64,000 bases of DNA from Photorhabdus cinerea (GCF_011189575.1 NZ_PUJW01000010.1:129243-193242), one strand, 5' to 3'. Counted from the stretch's first letter, positions 17,963 through 26,949 are shown. Notes: generated by a model not told the origin, from the sequence alone. Program-made: numbers and translations.

Positions 17963-18955
17963 CTATTGATCGGTAGATCTGCTTTGAATGGCATGACCAA
18001 AAATCTGGCGTAGTATCTCTTCTAGCGGTGGATCTTCTATGGTGAGATCAATCGCTAGTCGCTGCTCAACCAAAAAACGCACCACTTCAGGTACATGATC
18101 GCGGTGAATTCGAATCTGGGAGCGATCTCCTGTTTGTAAGATCGAAGTACCGAATCGCGAAAAATCGGGAATTTTCATCTGGCTATTCATTGAAAAAGCG
18201 ATAATTTTCTCTGGTCGTTGTTTTGCCGTGAAGGTTCGCAGATCGCCGTCGTAGAAAATAGTACCGTGATCAACAATGATGATACGTGAACAGATCACAC
18301 GGACATCTTCCATATAGTGTGAAGTCAGTAAAATCGTTGCGCCATGACAGCGATTATATTCAGCAACAAAGTCACGCAGGGCAGCTTGCATTGCCACATC
18401 AAGACCAATAGTCGGTTCATCTAGAAATAGCACTTTGGGCTGATGAATCAACGAAGCAGCAACTTCACACCTCATACGCTCGCCTAACGAGAGCTGACGG
18501 GTAGGCTTGGTCATAATCGAACCCAGCTGTAGTAGTTCGCTCAACTCACCCAGAGCACGCCGATATACAGCTGAAGGAATGCGGAACAGCACCCGAATCA
18601 TCTCAAAGGTATCAATCGGGGGAAGATCCCAGATCAACTGCCCCTTATTGCCCATAACAAGACCTACACTATGTAAAAATGCTTTTTCACGCAGATGAGG
18701 AGAGTAACCCTCTACCGACAATAGGCCATTGCTAGGATGCAGTAACCCACTGAGTAGCTTTATCAATGTGGTCTTGCCTGCACCATTAGGGCCAAGTATT
18801 CCCACTCGTTCGCCATCATCTATCTGAAAACTGACTTTTTTTAGCGCGACTACTGTTTCATACTGCCGTCGCCACAGTGAACTTAGCGCTGAATGGAAGC
18901 TCTCATCACGCCGATGTACATGGTAGACTCTGGAAACTTCTTCTGCTCGAATCAT
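17963..18955 (-). CDS. ABC exporter ATP-binding protein
   Basis: A 330-residue nucleotide-binding subunit. Walker A is 'GPNGAGKTT', the signature is 'LSLGERMR', Walker B is 'VLFLDEPTIGLD', and the H-loop histidine lies in 'LLTSHYMEDV'. The long N-terminal part before Walker A and a ~100-residue C-terminal domain are typical of the COG4586 subgroup that pairs with two ABC-2 permeases. The ATG follows the oxidoreductase stop by two bases, so it is part of the same transcription unit. Confidence 0.92.
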   Translation of the reverse strand: MIRAEEVSRVYHVHRRDESFHSALSSLWRRQYETVVALKKVSFQIDDGERVGILGPNGAGKTTLIKLLSGLLHPSNGLLSVEGYSPHLREKAFLHSVGLVMGNKGQLIWDLPPIDTFEMIRVLFRIPSAVYRRALGELSELLQLGSIMTKPTRQLSLGERMRCEVAASLIHQPKVLFLDEPTIGLDVAMQAALRDFVAEYNRCHGATILLTSHYMEDVRVICSRIIIVDHGTIFYDGDLRTFTAKQRPEKIIAFSMNSQMKIPDFSRFGTSILQTGDRSQIRIHRDHVPEVVRFLVEQRLAIDLTIEDPPLEEILRQIFGHAIQSRSTDQ

Positions 18956-18957
18956 GT

Positions 18958-20550
18958 TCAGTCAACTCCAGCAACGTGTCGTGCCACACGCAATGCATTC
19001 GCTTGGATGGTGAGAGTGGGATTGAGCCCCCCAGGGAAAGGCATAAAGCTTCCATCCACAACATAAAGATTTTCCAGATCGTGAACTCGACAATTAGGAT
19101 CTAAAACAGAGCGCGTTGGATCTATGCCACTACGGCAAGTACCATGTAAGTGAGTACTTCCCTCTTCAGAACGTGATCGTTTAGAGTAAATCTGAGTGGC
19201 ACCAGCTGCCTGTAGGATGGCTACACCGCGATCAGCCATGTAAGCTATGCGTGCCATATCATGCGGTGCAATTCTATAATCGATCATGATTTTTGGCATA
19301 CCCCAAGCATCGCGATGAGAGGACAGTCGTACACGGTTCTCATACGCTGGGGTGTCTGCAATGATAGTTTCTAGTTCTAATGGTAACTGCTCAGAGAGTT
19401 CAGAAGGTGGGGAAAGCGTTCGCGCTTCGTAGATCAACCCCCCCATACCGCTGGGACAACGAGTATCAAGATAGTGATCCAAAATCGCCATCGTGGAAAA
19501 AGGACCGCGAAGCCCTACAGGATGCTCACGCATTGTTTCTGTAACAGTAACCATACCGCGTATACGCTGACTGAGCTTCATACATAGCCCACGACCGACT
19601 AGATCGTGGCGATTACCAATGCCGCTGGGAGCAAAAGGCGTTACTGATCGCAGCAAAAGGGCTGCACTTTGGATAGCGTTACAGGCAACAAAGAAATAAC
19701 GTGCTCTCACGTGACGAATGATCCCACTTTCAAGATCCAGACAACGTAGCGCGCTGATCTGTTCTGGCCGTTCCTGCTCCAGCGCCACGCCCCGAATACC
19801 GGAAAGTAACGTAAAATTGCGGCTAGTTACCAGATGTTTGATGTAGATATTGATGACATCGCTCTTGGCTCCACTGGGACACTGAAAGTCGATACAGCGT
19901 TTTTCCAACGTACAAGTCTTATGGTCAATCGCCATGGGAGTTGGAAAAGGATGATAACCTAATCGTTTTGCTGTTACCGCCATTATGTCGGCAGGCAGTG
20001 ACATTGGCAGTGCATTACTCCCTGATTTTGCTGGATCAATGTGTGGCCCACCACTGACACGTAACTGTTTCTCCACAATGGCATAATATTTTGCTAGATC
20101 TGTTCGGTTAATCGGCCAGATAATATCCAGGCCAATGCCTGATAGCCAAGGACTAGCGTCAAAGTCACAATCGTGATAACGAAAAGAAGCACCGCCATAA
20201 AATAGCGTGCCACCACCTACGTTCCTTGTGCTCCACGGCCAACCATGTTCTTCCCAACCGTGTTCACCCCGAACTTCTGCGGCGGGTGAAACACTATCCA
20301 CTTCTTCTTGCGAGACTTCACGTGCAAGCAAACTCCCCTCTTCGACCATGATGACAGACCAACCACATTCTTGCAGTGCATTAGCCACCATCGCACCACT
20401 GGCTCCGCTACCGATCACACAGGCATCTGCCACCAATTCATTGGGGACATTCTGAAATCCATGGAAATGTCGTGTTCCTAACGGCAATCGTGCTTGAATT
20501 GACACTTTATTTTCTCCTGATTCTGTTACCACCGCTGTTTGGATTGCCAT
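18958..20550 (-). CDS. GMC oxidoreductase, likely glucosaminyl 6'-oxidase
   Basis: A ~530-residue FAD enzyme of the glucose-methanol-choline family. The FAD-binding GSGASG motif is at residues 47-52 and the C-terminal active-site region has 'STHLHGTCRSG' and 'VVDGSFMPFPGGLNPTLTIQ'. In neomycin and butirosin pathways a GMC enzyme (Neo11/NeoG, BtrQ) oxidises the 6'-hydroxyl of paromamine so that an aminotransferase can add the 6'-amine. The class III aminotransferase for that step is in the same operon. The start is uncertain: the ATG at 20550 matches the family start but has no good ribosome site, and an upstream ATG at 20688 would overlap the previous gene by 79 bp. Confidence 0.82.
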   Translation of the reverse strand: MAIQTAVVTESGENKVSIQARLPLGTRHFHGFQNVPNELVADACVIGSGASGAMVANALQECGWSVIMVEEGSLLAREVSQEEVDSVSPAAEVRGEHGWEEHGWPWSTRNVGGGTLFYGGASFRYHDCDFDASPWLSGIGLDIIWPINRTDLAKYYAIVEKQLRVSGGPHIDPAKSGSNALPMSLPADIMAVTAKRLGYHPFPTPMAIDHKTCTLEKRCIDFQCPSGAKSDVINIYIKHLVTSRNFTLLSGIRGVALEQERPEQISALRCLDLESGIIRHVRARYFFVACNAIQSAALLLRSVTPFAPSGIGNRHDLVGRGLCMKLSQRIRGMVTVTETMREHPVGLRGPFSTMAILDHYLDTRCPSGMGGLIYEARTLSPPSELSEQLPLELETIIADTPAYENRVRLSSHRDAWGMPKIMIDYRIAPHDMARIAYMADRGVAILQAAGATQIYSKRSRSEEGSTHLHGTCRSGIDPTRSVLDPNCRVHDLENLYVVDGSFMPFPGGLNPTLTIQANALRVARHVAGVD

Positions 20551-20609
20551 TTGATAAAAAGGGTTGGCAAGATTTTCGTCTATCAGAAAAACGGGACTTA
20601 CACACCATG

Positions 20610-21641
20610 CTAAACACGCTGAGAGCAGTTTGTTTTTATGATATGTAACAATTTGGTATAAGCTGCTCCAACATCGCTCCATGACCAATGAGGTCTGGGA
20701 ATTGGAGTCAACCTCTCAATACCATCCCCCTTTAGCCAAGCAAGTAGTTCTCTGTTGTCTTCAACAAGATGTGCAGCAAAACGGCGTGTGGCACCCGAAT
20801 GAACATAGGCTACGACAGGTATACCCAGTTGTACGGCTTCGGCAGAGAGAAAATTGAACGTTTCGTGATAATCACTCAGCACCAGTGCGGCGCTTGTTCC
20901 GCCAAAAATGCGTTCATGGTCATGTTCCAAATCGTAACAATCGAAGATCTCATGCCGTTCAGCCAATTTCAGGCTATTAAAATAGTTTCTCGCTTCTTTT
21001 CCACGCTTTGACCAGTTGTTAAAGATTACACGCAGGCGTAACCCCTTCGCGAGGCAGGTTTCCACAACAGGAGATAACCTCTCAAAAGCTATTTTACCTG
21101 CCAACAATACTATCGGTCCGTTTGGAGAATGATAATCACAGGCAGGTATATGATCGGCGGCCCAAGGTATGTAGTGCCGTTTCGGAAAGCAATATGTCCA
21201 AAGTTCATCATGAAAGAAGATATCTGCGGCATATGCCGCTGGGGCAACGGCAATGGCCTGGCAATCTGCTGCATTTGCACCAAGCTGATGTGCACTGCAA
21301 GCAGTCAGTTCAGTATGGGAGGCAGTGAAAAAAGATACATCGTGCCAAATCCGGACAGTACGCTGTTTCAACCATGCAGGACCCCGATCGCCAGCACGAA
21401 ATAGTTCACTCTCCACTAAGGGAAATATTGCAGTGATCTTCTCTGCCGTGATCCGTTTCACCAAATCATCAACTGTTGGGTACTCTTGTGCAGAGTACCA
21501 CACCACCTCAACACCATGGCGTGGCAGGACTCGGGCAAGGTTCCAATAAGCTGTTTCTATACCTCCCCATTTATAGCGATCGAAATTGTCCGGATATCGT
21601 TCTATCAGCACAACATCATGCGACTGTTTTTCAGAAGACAT
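20610..21641 (-). CDS. Glycosyltransferase, GT-B fold
   Basis: A 343-residue glycosyltransferase without signal peptide or membrane segment. An N-terminal 'WGGIETAYWNLARVLPRHGVEV' looks like the acceptor-domain loop of GT4-type enzymes. The C-terminal 'SDYHETFNFLSAEAVQLGIPVVAY' is the donor-binding E-x7-E-like motif. It overlaps the radical-SAM gene by 11 bp; the ATG at 21641 is chosen because everything upstream in that frame is the antisense-shifted end of that gene. It is a second sugar transferase besides the NeoM-like one, so the product may carry a further sugar. Its donor and acceptor cannot be read from sequence. Confidence 0.75.
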   Translation of the reverse strand: MSSEKQSHDVVLIERYPDNFDRYKWGGIETAYWNLARVLPRHGVEVVWYSAQEYPTVDDLVKRITAEKITAIFPLVESELFRAGDRGPAWLKQRTVRIWHDVSFFTASHTELTACSAHQLGANAADCQAIAVAPAAYAADIFFHDELWTYCFPKRHYIPWAADHIPACDYHSPNGPIVLLAGKIAFERLSPVVETCLAKGLRLRVIFNNWSKRGKEARNYFNSLKLAERHEIFDCYDLEHDHERIFGGTSAALVLSDYHETFNFLSAEAVQLGIPVVAYVHSGATRRFAAHLVEDNRELLAWLKGDGIERLTPIPRPHWSWSDVGAAYTKLLHIIKTNCSQRV

Positions 21642-22338
21642 AATCAAAAGCCTCGCTTTGCTGATGTGCCTGATTATTACAACGACGACAGATTTCTGTT
21701 GCGTTGCGATCACCACATGCCAGCGCTTCACGCGCTTTACGAAAGGGGATAGAATCCCAAATTTCCATAATTGGCGTGTCAAAAACGTTGCCCATAACCA
21801 CCTCTTCGCGATTATCTTCATAGCAAAGCACCACATTCCCCGTAATAGTGATGATCAGCATATCCGATGGTGCAAAACAGGGAAGACTTGATACGACGGC
21901 TGGCCCGGCAATAACATTACCAGCACGATTGGTTAGCTGTAACTGCTGTGGAATCAGCCAGATTAGATCGGGCTTGGATTGTCCGGGTTTACCATCGTGC
22001 TGAGTGACAATGAAACGTTTGATACCATTTTCACGCAACAGTTGATATTTTTCATCGTTCAGATAGTCGCCATTGCTATACAGTATCTGCCTGACCTCCG
22101 GGAGTCGTTCAGTCACTCGAGCAACAAATTGCGGCAATTTAGGGTGTAACAGCGGTTCATTATAAAAATGGTAAGAGAGCCGCCCAGTGAAATGAGCCTC
22201 TTCTAGTCTGTCGAGAATACGTTCAAATTGCTCTGGTTTCATTCTGTTAGGGGCATCACGTGGTGCTATTACATTAGGACAATACGTACAACGCCGATTG
22301 CATCGTGAATTGATTTCAATCTCTACCATGGAGAACAT
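21631..22338 (-). CDS. Radical-SAM dehydrogenase similar to BtrN
   Basis: A 235-residue enzyme that, by its likeness to butirosin BtrN, should oxidise 2-deoxy-scyllo-inosamine to the 3-amino ketone on the way to 2-deoxystreptamine. The start 'MFSMVEIEINSRCNRRCTYC' gives the SAM-cluster cysteines C13, C17, C20. Four further cysteines, C154, C172, C217 and C220, have the same spacing pattern as the auxiliary cluster of BtrN as I remember it. 'HFYNEPLL', 'YSNGDYL' and 'IVTQHDG' also match. It lies between two glycosyltransferase genes. Actinomycete clusters use an NAD-dependent dehydrogenase for this step, so this is the Bacillus-like route. Confidence 0.9.
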   Translation of the reverse strand: MFSMVEIEINSRCNRRCTYCPNVIAPRDAPNRMKPEQFERILDRLEEAHFTGRLSYHFYNEPLLHPKLPQFVARVTERLPEVRQILYSNGDYLNDEKYQLLRENGIKRFIVTQHDGKPGQSKPDLIWLIPQQLQLTNRAGNVIAGPAVVSSLPCFAPSDMLIITITGNVVLCYEDNREEVVMGNVFDTPIMEIWDSIPFRKAREALACGDRNATEICRRCNNQAHQQSEAFDYVF

Positions 22339-22350
22339 AATGCGTCATCC

Positions 22351-23589
22351 TTATAGTCTCTGTTTAGTGGCAGGTTGCCCGACTAACTCGCGATAGATAT
22401 TCTTCAATCGCGGTAGTACAACATCTGGTGCAAAAGCCTCTATTGGGTTCCTGCTGCCATTGCTCCTGCATGTCGCTGATGGCTGCTGAGGCTTTGTCAG
22501 AGCACAGTAAACACGGTCAACCAGTTGGTTTACATCTCCTGCGGAAACGAGCAGCTCAGGGGAGATTTGTCCAAGCACCTCGTTAATACCGCCGACGGCG
22601 TAGGCTGCCACCGGAGTACCTACGGCGGTTGCTTCAATGGAAACACCACCAAATTCTTCATGCTCTGAGGGCATAACAATGACATGACAGGCAGCAAGTG
22701 CTGTTGCCACCAGATCGTTGGGGATGAACCCGGTGATAGTAAACTGTGATTCCAATCCATATTGGGTTACTGCTGCTTCAAGTCGCTGTCGTTGAGGACC
22801 ATCACCCACGACTAAAAAATGTAGGTTAAGATGGCGCAGACGATGAGCAACGGTGACAAAATGTGACCAACCTTTCTCTTTCGCGATGCGCCCAATAAAT
22901 CCGACAGTTTTGGCTTTTAGCCCATAACGCTGTCGAAAGGTCTGTACCGCTAACTCACCGGGATGCTGAAACTGCCTGTGATCCACAACATCAGGCACAA
23001 CTTCTACCCGACGAGCATAAGGTCGTACCGCTGCTGCGGTACGTTCAGTTAGGACTATGGTGGTTGCAGCAACTTGCACTGCTTTGCGTTCCAGATAGCA
23101 GGCCAGTTTATGTGTGGCACGATCCCAAACGGACATTGGCTGATAAACTGAAAGCCGTGAGCAATGGATGGTAAGTACTAACGGACAGGACAACAATTTT
23201 GGTACCAAGCAAGCAACCAATAGGGCAGGAATCTGCCCATCAAGATGGAGATGAACCAGATCAAAAGATTCCTGCCGTGCTCTCCGGCGGATGACAAGTA
23301 AAGTAGCCAGTGCCCAGGATTGGGTCAATCCCTTTAATCCAGTGAGTTCTGAAGGCAATTCAGGTAATTGCAGATAGGTTCGCTCTACGCGTAAATTGGT
23401 GTGCAGATTGCGTTGGTGTGGCAAACCTGGGAAACCGATAGTCATCACGTGTTGTTGAACATCTTGTTGAGCCAGCCACATGGCTTGTCGCCAAATCTGG
23501 ATTTGCATCCCGCCCAAAGAGTCATATTTAGCAGGCCAACTCTTCACATCAGGGTGATGAAAAAAGGGTGTTAACCGCAATACACGCAT
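22351..23589 (-). CDS. GT4 glycosyltransferase, NeoM/BtrM-like
   Basis: A 412-residue GT-B enzyme. Its N-terminus 'MRVLRLTPFFHH' and following 'SLGGMQIQ' and 'MTIGFPGLP' closely resemble NeoM/BtrM, which attach N-acetylglucosamine from UDP-GlcNAc to 2-deoxystreptamine to give 2'-N-acetylparomamine. 'VHLHLDGQIPALL', 'GFIGRIAKEKGW' and 'EHEEFGGVSIEATAVGTPVAAY' are the GT4 donor-domain features. The PIG-L deacetylase expected for the next step is in the operon. The gene is 12 bp upstream of the BtrN-like gene. Confidence 0.88.
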   Translation of the reverse strand: MRVLRLTPFFHHPDVKSWPAKYDSLGGMQIQIWRQAMWLAQQDVQQHVMTIGFPGLPHQRNLHTNLRVERTYLQLPELPSELTGLKGLTQSWALATLLVIRRRARQESFDLVHLHLDGQIPALLVACLVPKLLSCPLVLTIHCSRLSVYQPMSVWDRATHKLACYLERKAVQVAATTIVLTERTAAAVRPYARRVEVVPDVVDHRQFQHPGELAVQTFRQRYGLKAKTVGFIGRIAKEKGWSHFVTVAHRLRHLNLHFLVVGDGPQRQRLEAAVTQYGLESQFTITGFIPNDLVATALAACHVIVMPSEHEEFGGVSIEATAVGTPVAAYAVGGINEVLGQISPELLVSAGDVNQLVDRVYCALTKPQQPSATCRSNGSRNPIEAFAPDVVLPRLKNIYRELVGQPATKQRL

Positions 23590-23609
23590 ACACCATCCTC
23601 TTTGACTAT

Positions 23610-24518
23610 TTAATCGTACAATGCCATACGATCACGTTGGTTATTAAACTCTTGATGAGAAAGACAGGTACCACAAGGAAAGTTGTTGTACTCTCGTTCT
23701 TCCTGCAATCCTTCAATTTCCAGATGGCTGGGAACAGGGGAATAACAATCACACTTAACCATTGAGATATTTTCTCCATCAACGTAGTAGTTGAAGCCAT
23801 TCAAGATCTGGTCACAAACGAAATCACCGCGTCGTCCATGCTGGTAGATATAATTCCAGCGATCGAAGAAAGCCTTACGTTCTAGAAAAGGGGCTTTATG
23901 GAGCTGCTCGTAATTTAAATGTACTGTCAATGGCCGTCCTTTAGTCGCCAACAGAGGCAAAAAATGTAGACGACCAGTAAAGCCGCGTGCATGTAAAGTA
24001 TCGATGAAATCATTGATTTCTTCGATGGGTTGGCCGTGATACACACATTGCAGCTCAGCAGAAAGGTTAATTGCATGCTCTAAAATGATATCTACTTGTT
24101 TTTGCTTTAAACCACGGGCCTGGTTCATTTGTTCAGTATGACCATCAACAGAAATGACCCAGAGCAAACCAGGACGCAGGCAGGAAGGGAAACGAGTACC
24201 GTTGGTTAGCACTTCGATAAGATAGCCCTTTTTCTGTACATACTCCGCCAGAAAATCGAGTATTTTCGGATATAGGGTAATTTCCCCATCGGCTTCAACG
24301 CGAAAGAGAACATCACGTGGATCAAAGCGATCCATAATTCGTGTTATTGAGCCAATGATAGCCTCAGCATTCACTTTAGCTCGCTTTACTTCACAATAAC
24401 TGCAACGTAAATTGCAGGATGTTTTTACCACGATATTGCGATAGCGGCGTACCCTATGAGTAAGGGGCGGCCAATCAGAAACCTGCTTAATATAAATTGA
24501 ATTGGCTATAGTCGGCAT
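23610..24518 (-). CDS. Second radical-SAM enzyme with auxiliary cysteines
   Basis: A 302-residue radical-SAM protein with 'CNLRCSYC' (C35, C39, C42). C-terminal cysteines in 'KCDCYS' and 'FPCGTCLS' suggest an additional Fe-S cluster of the SPASM/twitch sort. It is not a second copy of the BtrN-like protein. Its length is like NeoN, the radical-SAM epimerase that turns neomycin C into B. Other radical-SAM tailoring, such as dehydration at C3', is possible. A 160-bp gap upstream separates it from the cyclase gene and may hold an internal promoter. The GGAGGGTG ribosome site supports the ATG at 24518. Confidence 0.8.
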   Translation of the reverse strand: MPTIANSIYIKQVSDWPPLTHRVRRYRNIVVKTSCNLRCSYCEVKRAKVNAEAIIGSITRIMDRFDPRDVLFRVEADGEITLYPKILDFLAEYVQKKGYLIEVLTNGTRFPSCLRPGLLWVISVDGHTEQMNQARGLKQKQVDIILEHAINLSAELQCVYHGQPIEEINDFIDTLHARGFTGRLHFLPLLATKGRPLTVHLNYEQLHKAPFLERKAFFDRWNYIYQHGRRGDFVCDQILNGFNYYVDGENISMVKCDCYSPVPSHLEIEGLQEEREYNNFPCGTCLSHQEFNNQRDRMALYD

Positions 24519-24678
24519 AACACCCTCCTAAGAACCTAATTACTCACTTACAGGTCTATATTGATCGGGGTTTATATACTACGAAATCCTCACATATGAC
24601 TTATTATGCTGTGGTTTCTGTGCTGCGCCCCGCTGAACTCTGCTCGTGACAAATCGTAAACACAGGTTCTAAACAAAT

Positions 24679-25914
24679 TTAAACTGAGTGAAAAATATGC
24701 CGGCGCAGCATTGATTCGAGTAAATCAGCGTGCACAGGCGTTAAGGGGTGCCCTTCATGACTCCAAAGAGGCATCCCTAATCCACGTAACAGAATCATCG
24801 GAATTTCATTTGGCGTGGTGTGCAGATAACCACGCTTGTTATCTGATTGTAGTACCTTCATTACGGCTTCCAGTGTGGTTCCGATAGGGGCTTTGATTTC
24901 TACTCCGTTGAGCTGAAGCAGATGGTAGTGCATATCACGCTCTTCTGCCGTCAACAAACCCAGAGAGTGAGAAACTTCTGCCGCCACGATCATGCCAAGA
25001 CCAACTGCCTCGCCATGTGTGAGTTTCCCATTACAAATTAGTTCGATTGCGTGTCCTACCGTATGGCCATATTCGAATACGAGGGCATGATGTCTCTCTC
25101 GCTTGTCATTGATCATCACTCTTTGTTTAGTCAGAACACCCGCTTGAACTATGCGTGTCAGAGTCAGTTCGTCGTAACGAGATTCAGCATTAAGCGTGTT
25201 CGTTAAAAGTGACAAATTTTCCGCTTCCAGAGTCAGCACATTCTTGATAATTTCACATAACCCAGAGCGTAAGTGCTGGGTAGGTAAAGTCAGCAGAAAG
25301 GCGGTATCGGCGAAAACCGCTTCCGGTGTGTGAAAACAGCCGATTAGATTTTTGCCTTGCGGCATATTAACCGCTTGTTTAAGTGAGATGACCGAATCGC
25401 TCATTGCAAGCAGCGTGGTAGGTATGTGCACTAAGCGAATACCACGAAATAATAGAGCCGCCAGGAGTCCAGCAATGTTGCCTACTACTCCCCCTCCGAT
25501 AGCAATGACAACACTTTTGCGATCAACCCCAACATTCAGCAACTGGTTTGCCAGGTAATCCAATGTTTTTAGCGACTTATTCGCTTCCCCGTCTGGGATG
25601 GGCCAAACCCAGACCCGGGAGCTTACTTTTAACTGTCGTACAAAAGGCTCAACATGGAGTTTGTTAACAGTGTTGTCGGTAATGATGTGCAATGAAGAAG
25701 CAGACATTTTGGTTAGATGTTCAACAATTTCTTCAGTGCAATGGCTACCTACCCAGAAAGGATAAGCCACATCTTCGAAACATAAATCGATTTTATGCAT
25801 GGAGCGAGTATGGTGTTGATGTAACTGTAACCAAGCTAAATCGCTATTTTTCTCAGGCAATAAGGCATTACTCTCCAACGGTAGCTCGGCACTCTGGATT
25901 TCAGAATTTTTCAT
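24679..25914 (-). CDS. 2-deoxy-scyllo-inosose synthase
   Basis: A 411-residue sugar phosphate cyclase of the dehydroquinate synthase superfamily. It should turn glucose-6-phosphate into 2-deoxy-scyllo-inosose, the first committed step of 2-deoxystreptamine formation. NAD-binding 'GGGVVGNIAG' (from residue 140) has asparagine where dehydroquinate synthases have aspartate, which is typical of this subfamily. Metal ligands are E221 ('CEIIKN'), H284 ('EYGHTVGH') and H300 ('LTHGEAV'). 'SDSVISLKQAVN' and 'DNKRGY' match BtrC as remembered. It is about 38 residues longer at the N-terminus than BtrC; a second Met at residue 39 (25800) would give the family length but has no ribosome site. Confidence 0.92.
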   Translation of the reverse strand: MKNSEIQSAELPLESNALLPEKNSDLAWLQLHQHHTRSMHKIDLCFEDVAYPFWVGSHCTEEIVEHLTKMSASSLHIITDNTVNKLHVEPFVRQLKVSSRVWVWPIPDGEANKSLKTLDYLANQLLNVGVDRKSVVIAIGGGVVGNIAGLLAALLFRGIRLVHIPTTLLAMSDSVISLKQAVNMPQGKNLIGCFHTPEAVFADTAFLLTLPTQHLRSGLCEIIKNVLTLEAENLSLLTNTLNAESRYDELTLTRIVQAGVLTKQRVMINDKRERHHALVFEYGHTVGHAIELICNGKLTHGEAVGLGMIVAAEVSHSLGLLTAEERDMHYHLLQLNGVEIKAPIGTTLEAVMKVLQSDNKRGYLHTTPNEIPMILLRGLGMPLWSHEGHPLTPVHADLLESMLRRHIFHSV

Positions 25915-25924
25915 GCTGTTCTAC

Positions 25925-26206
25925 CTATTTTTGGGGTGAAAATAATGTTGATGTAGTAGATGTGTGCGCGTTAAGGGCATTGTTCACGATTGCCGAAAAT
26001 TCATCGATCTCTATTGACAAAGGCTCGTAGCGCAACCCTCCCAAAGTACAATCAAACAGAGCTTCCAGACGCACTACAAATTCAATAGCATCACGCGGAG
26101 GGATCTCCAGTCGTCCGCTCTCGATTAATTCTTCTGCACTATCACCTGTCGTATCGCAGGCGACTTTGATAATCAATTGCCGAATGTAATTCACTGATAT
26201 TGACAT
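25925..26206 (-). CDS. Acyl-carrier-like protein without the usual serine
   Basis: A 93-residue acidic helical protein with the length and pattern of an acyl carrier protein. The helix-2 segment 'DAIEFVVRLEALFD' aligns with 'DTVELVMALEEEFD' of typical carriers. The phosphopantetheine serine before that helix is replaced: 'EIPPRD' stands where 'GADSLD' is usual. It probably cannot carry a thioester and may act as a docking or structural partner, or be decayed. The ATG at 26206 has a GGGAGA ribosome site and overlaps the deacetylase by 16 bp. Butirosin uses a true carrier (BtrI) for its side chain, so the parallel is only partial. Confidence 0.65.
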   Translation of the reverse strand: MSISVNYIRQLIIKVACDTTGDSAEELIESGRLEIPPRDAIEFVVRLEALFDCTLGGLRYEPLSIEIDEFSAIVNNALNAHTSTTSTLFSPQK

Positions 26207-26949
26207 GATTTCTCCCAAAATCTTTCTGCATGACAGACATGTTGATTTGCATTGAAGCACGCTTGCGCTAGGCGTTGCGCATGCATAAGAATTGCATCAA
26301 TGGTTTCCTGATCGGTTTGGCTGGCGTAGTTATGCAGTGCGGTACACTTATCCGCTAACGTTTGATCTATACTCACTGTTTCTAGTACGTTGAATTCTCG
26401 CGCTATCAACTGGTTTGTCAGGATATCCAGTGGAAATTCAGCGGCATAGGGTAGGTCTTCATAAAAGGCAAGTTGCCATTGATTGTTTTGCAGCGAACAA
26501 ATAACGTCATGAACAATCAGATGGTCGATATGACCACCGATAGCAGCGGGTGCGATAACAATATCAGGGCAAAGATCACCTAATACCTGCTGTAGTACCT
26601 CTGATACCGTCGAAATACGCGCGTCGTCATTCAATTGTGCCTGGCGCTCGCCCTTGTCATCATAGCCAGAGAGACTGGAATCTGGGAAACCGAAGGTATG
26701 CAGCTTCATCTTAAAATGTTGACAAAAAGCGTGCTCTTCTTTCACCCGTACATCACTGATAACACAGGAGCCAGCATCGCGCAGTGATTTAGGGAGAGCC
26801 CATGCACTACGGGTAAATACGGTCACAATTTCTAGTGTACATAAAGGAGCAAGTTGCGCGACCACTCCCCCTATCGAATAAGCGATATCATCCGGATGTG
26901 GTGCAATCAAAGCTAAACGCTTACCATACCAGCTATTTATTCCACTCAT
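26191..26949 (-). CDS. PIG-L family N-acetylhexosamine deacetylase
   Basis: A 252-residue zinc-dependent deacetylase of the PIG-L/LmbE family. Metal-binding and catalytic motifs are 'HPDD' (residues 18-21) and 'GGHIDH' near residue 139. In the 2-deoxystreptamine pathway the homologous step (NeoD/BtrD) removes acetate from 2'-N-acetylparomamine to give paromamine. The same family enzyme can act a second time after a later N-acetylglucosaminyl transfer. The ATG overlaps the aminotransferase stop by 4 bp (ATGA). Confidence 0.88.
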   Translation of the reverse strand: MSGINSWYGKRLALIAPHPDDIAYSIGGVVAQLAPLCTLEIVTVFTRSAWALPKSLRDAGSCVISDVRVKEEHAFCQHFKMKLHTFGFPDSSLSGYDDKGERQAQLNDDARISTVSEVLQQVLGDLCPDIVIAPAAIGGHIDHLIVHDVICSLQNNQWQLAFYEDLPYAAEFPLDILTNQLIAREFNVLETVSIDQTLADKCTALHNYASQTDQETIDAILMHAQRLAQACFNANQHVCHAERFWEKSCQYQ

